A DNA stretch of 64,000 nucleotides, taken from positions 1,166,178-1,230,177 of the forward strand of contig JALCKZ010000001.1 of NCBI GenBank assembly GCA_022647615.1, given 5' to 3'. The notes under the pieces are model-generated. The model was not told the origin of the DNA, made no database searches, and saw only the letters and a list, made by a program, of their open reading frames with translations. Below, piece by piece: positions 56,628 through 64,000 of this stretch (position 1 is the stretch's first letter; each line of letters starts with the position of its first letter). A program made the translations under genes and the position numbers. Origin of the DNA: Bacteroidales bacterium (GTDB taxonomy: Bacteria; Bacteroidota; Bacteroidia; Bacteroidales; UBA932).

Positions 56628-57644
56628 ATGAAATATACACAACAAGATTTTAAAAGCGATCAGATAGTTAAGTGGTGCCCGGGCTGCGGAGATCATGCGG
56701 TTCTTGCATCAGTCTTAAGGGCAATGCCTGAGGTTTGCGAGGCCAGGGGCTATAGCAAAGAGCAGTTTGTATTTGTTTCAGGTATAGGTTGTTCCAGCCG
56801 TTTCCCTTATTACATGAATACTTACGGATTCCACGGAATTCACGGAAGAGCATCTGCTCTTGCAACAGGAATTAAAGTTGCTAATCCTCATCTTTCCGTT
56901 TGGCAGATGACCGGTGACGGCGACGCTCTTGCAATTGGCGGAAACCATTTTATTCATGCAATCAGAAGAAACATTGATACAAATATCATCCTGTTTAACA
57001 ACAGAATATACGGTTTAACAAAAGGACAGTATTCTCCAACTTCCAAATATGGAATGGTTACAAAGACTTCCCCTTACGGAACAATTGAGTATCCGTTTAC
57101 TCCGGGCGAACTTGTTCTTGGAGCAAGAGGTACTTTCTTTGCCAGAAGCTTGGACTCAGAACTTGCTTTAAACCAGGAAATTATGGTAAGAGCAGCATTG
57201 CATGACGGAACCTCTGTTATTGAGATGCTTGTTAACTGCATGATTTACAATAATGGAACACATGCTGAGATTTCTGACCGCTCCGTACGTGCAGATAGAA
57301 CAATTGTTCTTAAGGACGGAGAGCCTATGATTTTTGGAACTAACAGAGATAAAGGAATTATTCTTGACGGTCTTAAACTTAAAGTTGTTAAGATTGGAGA
57401 GAACGGAATTACAGAGAAGGATTTGCTTGTCCATAATTCTAAGGAGGACAACTTTGGTATCCACAGCATGCTTGTAGATATGAAGTATCCGGATTATCCT
57501 GTTGCTTTGGGAGTTATCAGAGATGTAGCTGATAAGACCTATGATGACAGCATTTATGCGCAGATTGACCAGGTTAAATCCAAGGCCAAGGTAAAGTGCA
57601 TGGATGACCTGCTTCACAGCGGCGCTACATGGGAGGTTAAGTAA
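56628..57644 (+). CDS. korB: 2-oxoacid:ferredoxin oxidoreductase beta subunit
   Basis: 338 residues. WCPGCGDHAVL at the start and the thiamine diphosphate site TGDGDALAIGGNHFIHA...NNRIYGLTKGQYSPTS are typical of KorB. The GQ/SPT motif fits 2-oxoglutarate enzymes. Oxygen-sensitive enzyme, consistent with an anaerobe. Confidence 0.93.
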   Translation: MKYTQQDFKSDQIVKWCPGCGDHAVLASVLRAMPEVCEARGYSKEQFVFVSGIGCSSRFPYYMNTYGFHGIHGRASALATGIKVANPHLSVWQMTGDGDALAIGGNHFIHAIRRNIDTNIILFNNRIYGLTKGQYSPTSKYGMVTKTSPYGTIEYPFTPGELVLGARGTFFARSLDSELALNQEIMVRAALHDGTSVIEMLVNCMIYNNGTHAEISDRSVRADRTIVLKDGEPMIFGTNRDKGIILDGLKLKVVKIGENGITEKDLLVHNSKEDNFGIHSMLVDMKYPDYPVALGVIRDVADKTYDDSIYAQIDQVKSKAKVKCMDDLLHSGATWEVK

Positions 57645-57827
57645 TTGAATTTGTCGGCAAAAAAAAGTTTCAAATTATAAGCACATTGTGCAGAAAAAAG
57701 TTATAAATTTGAATGCTTTTTTGAGATATGGCAGAGATTTTGAATAAAGAACTGCAAAGACAAAAAAAATTAAAACAGAATATTTTATTTATTTACAATA
57801 GTTTAACATTAATAAATTCATAATTAT

Positions 57828-59168
57828 ATGAAAGCAGCAAAAATAATGGCAGACTTGGAAAAGAAGTACGGCCAGGAAAAAGAGTATCTTCAGGCAGTTA
57901 AAGAAGTACTTGAATCAATAGAGGAAGAGTACAACAAACATCCTGAGTTTGAGAAAGCTAAAATTGTAGAGAGAATTGTTATCCCAGAGAGAATATTCTC
58001 TTTCAAAGTTGTTTGGGTTGACGATAAAGGCGAAATCCAAATTAACAACGGATATCGTGTTCAGTTCAACAGCGCTATAGGACCTTACAAAGGCGGACTT
58101 AGATTCCATCCTTCTGTAAACCTTTCTATCTTAAAGTTCTTGGGCTTTGAGCAGACATTTAAGAATTCACTTACTACCCTTCCTATGGGTGGTGGCAAAG
58201 GTGGTTCTGACTTTGACCCAGTTGGAAAATCTGACAATGAGGTTATGAGATTCTGCCAGGCATTCATGATGGAATTGTGGAGAGTTATTGGCAAGGATAC
58301 AGATATACCTGCAGGTGATATAGGAGTTGGCGGAAGAGAGATCGGTTTCATGTACGGAATGTACAAGAAGCTTGCAAGAGAGTACAATACAGGCGTTTTG
58401 ACAGGCAAAGGCCAGCTATGGGGCGGTTCACTTGTTCGTCCTGAGGCTACAGGTTTTGGCGCTCTTTATTTTGCACAGCATATGCTTCATAAGGCAGGCA
58501 AAGACATTAAAGGTCTTAAGGTTGCCATCAGCGGCTTTGGTAATGTTGCATGGGGAGCTTGCACAAAGGCTACTCAGCTAGGTGCTAAGGTTGTTGCTAT
58601 TTCTGGTCCCGATGGTGTCATCTCTATTCCTAACGGAATGAACCAGAAGATGATTGATTATATGCTTGACCTAAGAGCTACTAACCAAAACATCGTTGCT
58701 CCATTTGCAAAGAAATTCCCTGAGTCTAAGTTTATTGCAGGAAAGAAAGCTTGGAGCGTTAAGTGTGATGTCGCTTTCCCTTGCGCTTATCAGAATGAGG
58801 TTTCCGAGGCTGATGCTAAGGAGCTTTTGAAGAACGGTACATGGGCAGTTGCTGAGGTTTCCAACATGGGTTGCCAGCCTGCAGCTATTGAGGCATTCCA
58901 GAAGGCTAAGATTTTGTTTGCTCCAGGTAAGGCTGTTAACGCCGGTGGAGTTGCAACTTCAGGTCTTGAGATGACTCAGAATGCTGAGCATATCAGCTGG
59001 TCTGCTAAAGAGGTTGATGATAGACTTCATTCTATCATGGAGAGCATCCACAATGCTTGCGTTGAATACGGTACTGAGAAAGGTGGTTATATTAACTACG
59101 TTAAGGGTGCCAACATCGCCGGCTTCATGAAGGTTGCTCACGCTATGCTTGATCAGGGTATTATCTAA
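57828..59168 (+). CDS. gdhA: NADP-type glutamate dehydrogenase
   Basis: 446 residues. GPYKGGLRFHPSVNLSILKF (substrate lysine), PMGGGKGGSDFDP and GFGNVAWGA (dinucleotide site) are the hexameric GDH signatures. Assimilates ammonia into glutamate. Upstream 180 bases are AT-rich and non-coding. Confidence 0.95.
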   Translation: MKAAKIMADLEKKYGQEKEYLQAVKEVLESIEEEYNKHPEFEKAKIVERIVIPERIFSFKVVWVDDKGEIQINNGYRVQFNSAIGPYKGGLRFHPSVNLSILKFLGFEQTFKNSLTTLPMGGGKGGSDFDPVGKSDNEVMRFCQAFMMELWRVIGKDTDIPAGDIGVGGREIGFMYGMYKKLAREYNTGVLTGKGQLWGGSLVRPEATGFGALYFAQHMLHKAGKDIKGLKVAISGFGNVAWGACTKATQLGAKVVAISGPDGVISIPNGMNQKMIDYMLDLRATNQNIVAPFAKKFPESKFIAGKKAWSVKCDVAFPCAYQNEVSEADAKELLKNGTWAVAEVSNMGCQPAAIEAFQKAKILFAPGKAVNAGGVATSGLEMTQNAEHISWSAKEVDDRLHSIMESIHNACVEYGTEKGGYINYVKGANIAGFMKVAHAMLDQGII

Positions 59169-59188
59169 TTGATAACTACTTATAAAGA

Positions 59189-59219
59189 AAAGGCCCGCAG
59201 TTTCTGCGGGCTTTTTTTT
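59189..59219 (+). terminator. Terminator after gdhA
   Basis: GCCCGCAG, loop TTT, CTGCGGGC, then eight T. Perfect stem. Confidence 0.9.
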
Positions 59220-59391
59220 ATGCTTTTTGTATTCTTTTTTTTATGCTTGTGCTCATGAATTTTATGTGAAATTTTTATGCTTTCAGTAATAATGGTAAGA
59301 CAAAAAGTAATAAGTATAAATCTGTCGGGAATAATAGAAATACCTTTGTGATGTTAAAATTGTTAGATTAGCATTGTAAAAAGAGTTTGTT

Positions 59392-60333
59392 ATGAAAGCG
59401 CAAAAAAACAATAATCTCAATGGGATAGCTAAGGAGACCGGCGAGATTGTAAAGATTGATACCGTCCAGAAATACAATGATTTATTTGGGCTGGAAACTT
59501 TGAATCCGCTGGTGACAGTTGTGGATTTTTCCACTATGCCGCCGATAGCCGGAGTGCGCGCGGCATACTCTCTTTACTGTGTTTTTCTTAAGGAGGTTAA
59601 GTGCGGAGACATGACATATGGCAGGCAGAAGTATGATTATCAGGAGGGTACGGTGGTCACAACTGCGCCTGGACAAGTGTACGGCTTTATTACAAAGGAG
59701 AAACATATTGTACCAAAAGGATGGGGACTTATTTTTCATCCAGATTTGATAAGAGGAACGTCTCTGGGACAGAATATTTTAAACTACCATTTCTTTTCTT
59801 ATGAAGTTAATGAAGCATTGCATCTGTCTGAAAAAGAGCGTGCTATAGTAATTGACTGCATGAAGAAAATTCAGGGCGAGCTGCATCATGATATAGATAA
59901 GCACAGCAAGAAGCTGATTGTCCGCAATATAGAGCTGCTGCTTGATTATTGCGATAGGTTTTATGACAGGCAGTTTATTACAAGAGAGAATGAAAATAAA
60001 GATATTCTAACAAGATTTGAAAGTTTGCTTAACCAATATTACACTTCCGGAAGGGCTGAAAATGAGGGTGTTCCAAGTGTTGCACAGTGTGCAGAGAAGT
60101 TAAATTTATCATCAAATTATTTTGGGGATTTAATGAAAAAGGAGACAGGAATTTCTGCACAGGAACATATTCAAAAGTTTGTAATAGAGCAGGCAAAAGA
60201 GAAACTTTTGGAGGGAACAAGGTCTGTGAGCGAGGTGGCGTATGAGTTGGGATTCAAGTATCCGCAGCATTTTACAAGGCTTTTTAAGCAGCAAGTTGGT
60301 TTCACTCCAAATGACTATAGATCAAAGAATTAG
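59392..60333 (+). CDS. AraC-family transcriptional regulator
   Basis: 313 residues. The N-terminal sensor part is followed by two helix-turn-helix units: PSVAQCAEKLNLSSNYFGDLM and RSVSEVAYELGFKYPQHFTRL, ending FKQQVGFTPNDYR, the AraC signature. A 21-bp tandem direct repeat lies 15 bases after its stop and is a candidate operator. Confidence 0.92.
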   Translation: MKAQKNNNLNGIAKETGEIVKIDTVQKYNDLFGLETLNPLVTVVDFSTMPPIAGVRAAYSLYCVFLKEVKCGDMTYGRQKYDYQEGTVVTTAPGQVYGFITKEKHIVPKGWGLIFHPDLIRGTSLGQNILNYHFFSYEVNEALHLSEKERAIVIDCMKKIQGELHHDIDKHSKKLIVRNIELLLDYCDRFYDRQFITRENENKDILTRFESLLNQYYTSGRAENEGVPSVAQCAEKLNLSSNYFGDLMKKETGISAQEHIQKFVIEQAKEKLLEGTRSVSEVAYELGFKYPQHFTRLFKQQVGFTPNDYRSKN

Positions 60334-60347
60334 CAAAAGTTAAATTT

Positions 60348-60389
60348 GTTTGTCGATAAATTTTAACTGTTTGTCGATAAATTTTAGCT
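60348..60389. promoter_or_regulatory. 21-bp tandem direct repeat, candidate AraC operator
   Basis: GTTTGTCGATAAATTTTAACT (60348-60368; given here as unit 1) is followed immediately by the same unit with one change (60369-60389). A 21-base period puts half-sites on the same helix face, as for AraC-family dimers. It is between the regulator gene and the beta-helix lipoprotein, about 70 bases before the latter's -7-like TAATTTTG (60461-60468). Confidence 0.6.
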
Positions 60390-60511
60390 GATTGCGGTGC
60401 ATATCCCTATGTTTTAGGCATATACGCCGCTTTCATTTTATTACTGGCACTGGTTTTGACTAATTTTGTAGCGTACTAGACCAAAAATATTAAAGTTAAA
60501 ACCACACAATT

Positions 60512-62665
60512 ATGAAACGCAAAAGTGAAAAGGCGGATGGCCCCAAGGAGGGCAACCCTTTAGGCGTTATTAACAATTATTTTAAGTTCTTATTTTTTTG
60601 TTTTACAGCATTTTGCTTCCTTACTTCCTGTATAAAAGACGGCAGTTCATCTGATGGTTCCGGCAGCGTTTCAAGCACCGGTATGACAACAGCTTCTGCC
60701 TCAGACCCTACAATTACAATTCCAACGGAGACCACAATTAATGCAAATGGTTCCGGAAATTCTTTAGCGGATGATTCATCCGGCGATGCTGTTGATTCAG
60801 CCGATGATGATTATTTGGAAAATTCAACTTTTTCAACTCCTGTAACAATTACATATTCAGGAACATCTGCGGCGTTGTCCGCACTCCCTTCCGGTATCAC
60901 TGCAGTTGTGGATGGAGCAAATGTGACAATTACTTCCACAATAAAAAATGTATACTATACGCTGTCGGGAACTACAACAGACGGTTCATTAAAAATTTAC
61001 AGCGACAAGAAATTTGAGCTGATTTTTAACGGAGTAAATATTACAAGTACTACCGGGGCGGCAATTAATATTCAATCTTCAAAGACAACTTTTGCTGTGC
61101 TTACTTCCGGTACAACTAATACTCTTGCTGATGCCAGCAGTTATTCTAATGTTCCATCTGCGGAGGATTGTAAGGGAACTTTTTTCAGCGAGGGGCAAAT
61201 TGTTTTTAGCGGCACCGGAAAGCTCTCTGTACAAGGTAATTACAAGCATGCAATATGCAGCGACGATTATGTTCGCATTCGTCATGGAGCAACTGTTTTT
61301 GTTACCGGGGCCGTTAAGGACGGGATACATGTTAATGATAAGTTTGTGATGACTGGCGGTTTGCTGAATGTTACTTCTGCGGGAGATGCTGTTGAGGCGG
61401 AAGAGGGAACCATAGAAGTTAATGGAGGAGAGATAGTTATAAAATCTGTCGGTGACGGACTTAAAGCCAGTTATGAAAAAGTTGATACTAATAATGATGG
61501 CGTAGATGATAATGGAATTACCCCTTATGTAAAAGTTACCGGCGGAAAAATTACAAGCACAACTACGGGAGAGAAAGGACATGGAATTAATTCTACAGGT
61601 GACGTAACCATAAGCGGAGGAACTCTTGCATTGCAGGCAGGAGGCAATGGGGCAAAGGCAATTAAGAGTGATGCAAACGTCTCAATTACAGGAGGTACGC
61701 TCACTTTAAAAACCACCGGTCCGGCATTTTATGATACGGATGATAAAGATATTTCTTCTCCTGCATGCATAAACGCAGATGGAAATTTGACTTTTAGCGG
61801 CGCAACTTTGGATGCAAAATCTACTGGTGCTGCTGGCAAAGGAATTTCTGTTGACGGGACGGCTACATTTTCAGGTGGAACAATTAGTATTGTCACGACA
61901 GGTCAGAAGTATACGTACGGTAATGATGATTCATCTCCAAAAGGTATTAAGGCAGAGGGAAATCTTGCAATTGACGGAGGTGCAATTGCGGTTGTTACTT
62001 CAGGTGGAGAGGGGAGCGAAGGCATTGAGAGCAAGGCAATTCTGACAATAAATAACGGTACCATAGAGGTGCAGAGTTATGATGACTGCATTAATGCGGC
62101 TAAATCAATTGTTATTAACGGCGGCAAAACTTATTGTTTCAGCTCAAATAATGATGCGATAGATTCCAATGGTACTATGACAATTACGGGCGGCGTTACT
62201 TTAGCTGTCGGGACTACAACACCTGAGGCGGGATTTGACTGTGACCAAAATACTTTCACTATTACGGGCGGAATTATAATTGGCACAGGAGGAGACAGCA
62301 GCACTCCTTCCAGTTCTACAACTCAAAACACTCTGCTTTACGGAGGTTCAGGCGGTGCGGGGAATTGCGTAAACATTACAAATTCCAGCGGCAACAGCGT
62401 AATTATGTTTAAGATTCCAAAGACCTACAGCTCAATGGTTTTGCTGGTCTCAACTCCAAGCTTTGCAACATCTTCTACATATAATATTTACGGCGGAGGG
62501 AGCATAAGCGGAGGAACATCTTTCCATAATTATTACACGGATGCAACATATTCCGGAGGTTCAAAAATAACCTCATTTACAACCAGCAGCACCGTGACAA
62601 AAGTTGGCACGTTTACAAACGGCGGAGGCGACAATCCGGGCGGCGGAGGACAGCCGGGGAGATAA
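60512..62665 (+). CDS. Secreted beta-helix lipoprotein, carbohydrate-binding-like (DUF4353)
   Basis: 717 residues. The lipobox FCFLTSC (residues about 36-42) is preceded by an unusually long, charged N-region; an internal start is not obvious. The body is a beta-helix of short Gly/Thr-rich turns (GGTLALQAGGNGAKAIKSD, GGAIAVVTSGGEGSEGIESK), and the C-terminus is GGGDNPGGGGQPGR. Fits DUF4353-type carbohydrate-binding proteins of Bacteroidetes. Surface location likely. A related gene follows after 59 bases. Confidence 0.75.
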   Translation: MKRKSEKADGPKEGNPLGVINNYFKFLFFCFTAFCFLTSCIKDGSSSDGSGSVSSTGMTTASASDPTITIPTETTINANGSGNSLADDSSGDAVDSADDDYLENSTFSTPVTITYSGTSAALSALPSGITAVVDGANVTITSTIKNVYYTLSGTTTDGSLKIYSDKKFELIFNGVNITSTTGAAINIQSSKTTFAVLTSGTTNTLADASSYSNVPSAEDCKGTFFSEGQIVFSGTGKLSVQGNYKHAICSDDYVRIRHGATVFVTGAVKDGIHVNDKFVMTGGLLNVTSAGDAVEAEEGTIEVNGGEIVIKSVGDGLKASYEKVDTNNDGVDDNGITPYVKVTGGKITSTTTGEKGHGINSTGDVTISGGTLALQAGGNGAKAIKSDANVSITGGTLTLKTTGPAFYDTDDKDISSPACINADGNLTFSGATLDAKSTGAAGKGISVDGTATFSGGTISIVTTGQKYTYGNDDSSPKGIKAEGNLAIDGGAIAVVTSGGEGSEGIESKAILTINNGTIEVQSYDDCINAAKSIVINGGKTYCFSSNNDAIDSNGTMTITGGVTLAVGTTTPEAGFDCDQNTFTITGGIIIGTGGDSSTPSSSTTQNTLLYGGSGGAGNCVNITNSSGNSVIMFKIPKTYSSMVLLVSTPSFATSSTYNIYGGGSISGGTSFHNYYTDATYSGGSKITSFTTSSTVTKVGTFTNGGGDNPGGGGQPGR

Positions 62666-62724
62666 AAAGTTAAAAATTAATCTGGGATAACACATTGTAC
62701 TAAAACCATTTAATATTAAGGGTT

Positions 62725-64000
62725 ATGAAAAAAAAATTATTATTTGCATTTATTATTGCAGCTGCAATATTGGCTGCAGAATGCACAGGAGGAAGCGGCA
62801 CCGTTACTAGTGCAAGTACTGGTGCTACTACGGGAACTACCACAGGAGGTACTACAACCGGAGGAACAACTACAACTTCTTCATCCAGCGGAGTTTATAC
62901 TCTGTCTGACGGGAGTTCAACCACACTATCAGGAAAGACCTACACATCTACAACGGCAGACCAAAATGCCATAAAAGTTACAAACGGGACATTGACTCTC
63001 ACAAATGATACAATTGTAAAGAGCGCCGGAGATGCCTCAGATTCTGACGGCAGCAGTTTTTACGGAACCAATGCAGCTATCTTAGCATCAGGCAGTTCTG
63101 CAAAAGTTGTTATGAGCGGAGGAAAAATTACCACAAGCGCTAAAGGTGCAAATGCAATTGTTGCCTATGGCGGAACCGTTACAGTAAGCGACGTTACAAT
63201 GAATTGCACCAGCAATCTGTCGCGAGGCATACATGCAACAGGTGGCGGCACTATTAATGCGACCAATCTAACTATCACAACAGCAGGCAGCAACAGCTCT
63301 GTAATAGCGACAGATAGAGGTGGCGGTACCGTTACAGTTACTGGAGGAACATACAAAACTACGGGAACAGATTGTGCGGTAATTTATTCAACCGGCACAA
63401 TCACCGTAAATAATATCACAGGCTCTTCATCCCAGGGAGAAATTGGAGTCATTGAGGGAAGTAACTCAATTACAATTAATAACAGCTCCATCTCATCCAG
63501 CTCAAGCTCCCGCGCAATGATGATTTTGCAGAGCGGCTCCGGTGATGCATCCGGTTACGACGGAAAAATAAACGTGAACGGAGGTACGCTAACTTCCACA
63601 AGCTCAACGGCTCCGCTAATTGAAATAACTACCAGCACTACGGGCACGGTTACTTTAACAGATGCAACATTAAGCATTGCATCAGGTAATTTGTTGAAAG
63701 TAGATTACAATACAAGGTGGTCAACAACAAGTCCGGTTGCATATCTGATACTTGCGGGTACTTCCGGAAAAACTTACACGGGAAATATTTTAGTAGACTC
63801 CTACGGAACTGCTACAGTAACAGTTAACAGCGGTATTGTTTGGAGCGGGGCTTACAATAATGCAAACACGGGCAAATCAACTAAGGCTGTTATTAACGGA
63901 ACATGGAATTTGACCGGCAATTCTTATGTGGGCACAATCACCAATAACGGAACGATTAATAAAAACGGTTATACCTTAACCTACAGCACTTTAACCGGTT
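62725..64000 (+). CDS. Beta-helix lipoprotein/adhesin-like protein (3' end outside window)
   Basis: An ATG at 62725 opens a frame that is uninterrupted to the last base, at least 425 residues. Signal KKKLLFAFIIAAAILAAEC has a lipobox-like cysteine at residue 20. A Thr/Gly linker follows, then beta-helix repeats such as GGKITTSAKGANAIVAYGGT and GGGTINATNLTITTAGSNSS. Similar in style to the preceding gene, so probably a paralogous surface protein in the same transcript. Confidence 0.75.
   Translation, partial: MKKKLLFAFIIAAAILAAECTGGSGTVTSASTGATTGTTTGGTTTGGTTTTSSSSGVYTLSDGSSTTLSGKTYTSTTADQNAIKVTNGTLTLTNDTIVKSAGDASDSDGSSFYGTNAAILASGSSAKVVMSGGKITTSAKGANAIVAYGGTVTVSDVTMNCTSNLSRGIHATGGGTINATNLTITTAGSNSSVIATDRGGGTVTVTGGTYKTTGTDCAVIYSTGTITVNNITGSSSQGEIGVIEGSNSITINNSSISSSSSSRAMMILQSGSGDASGYDGKINVNGGTLTSTSSTAPLIEITTSTTGTVTLTDATLSIASGNLLKVDYNTRWSTTSPVAYLILAGTSGKTYTGNILVDSYGTATVTVNSGIVWSGAYNNANTGKSTKAVINGTWNLTGNSYVGTITNNGTINKNGYTLTYSTLTG

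Noticed and set aside
1..64000. Insertion sequences, integrases, tRNA or rRNA genes
   Set aside because: I found no transposase, integrase or tRNA/rRNA-like sequence, so the mechanism of island transfer is not visible here.

Overview
The window is a Bacteroidetes chromosome, probably from an anaerobic Bacteroidales. Promoters fit the Bacteroidetes pattern (-33 TTTG, -7 TAnnTTTG). The backbone carries NigD-like and BamA/BamD/OmpH envelope genes, a Nim-type flavoprotein, rubrerythrin, a 2-oxoglutarate:ferredoxin oxidoreductase and a large NADP-type glutamate dehydrogenase.

Positions 1-20.4 kb are AT-rich and look like an acquired, partly decaying island. Its left part is a type V CRISPR-Cas locus in one apparent operon: an incomplete gene of unknown function, a TPR/cold-shock-like protein, a 1295-residue Cas12a-family effector, a predicted DUF3800 (RNase H-like)/TPR protein in the place where cas4 often sits, cas1 and cas2. 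Two CRISPR arrays follow (12 and 18 repeats). Each has a nearly identical 104-bp leader with an exact promoter, and a PIF1-like helicase gene lies between them. The spacing of the effector's RuvC residues (D870, E1096, D1271) and its CxxC...CxxC zinc ribbon fit Cas12a2, the RNA-triggered abortive-infection nuclease, better than canonical Cas12a.

From 13.7 to 20.4 kb most genes are broken. They include a deleted lipoprotein copy, an unknown remnant, a truncated DUF1848 gene, a RecQ-phosphoribosyltransferase gene frameshifted in its DEAH box, a DprA-like gene frameshifted at an A8 tract, a deleted DUF296 copy and further frameshifted genes. The recQ/dprA cassette is bracketed by 84-bp direct repeats that contain a perfect 17-bp palindrome, which is also present downstream of array 1.

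From 20.4 kb to the end the sequence is ordinary chromosome. It contains an AAA/DUF4143 ATPase, a lipase-like lipoprotein, a methyltransferase, a racemase-symporter pair, a phosphate transporter, an oxidative-stress pair (Fur-family regulator and rubrerythrin), an ECF sigma factor with a membrane partner, trxB, bamD-rpoZ-recN, nagB, purC, a glycosyltransferase, pdxJ, nadK, uppS-bamA-ompH-ompH, korAB, gdhA, an AraC regulator and two beta-helix lipoproteins (the last one runs off the window). A 9-mer, TCCCGACAG/CTGTCGGGA, occurs 20 times in this part and never in the island. It looks like a selected genome-wide DNA signal (Chi-like or uptake-like) and independently marks the island as foreign.
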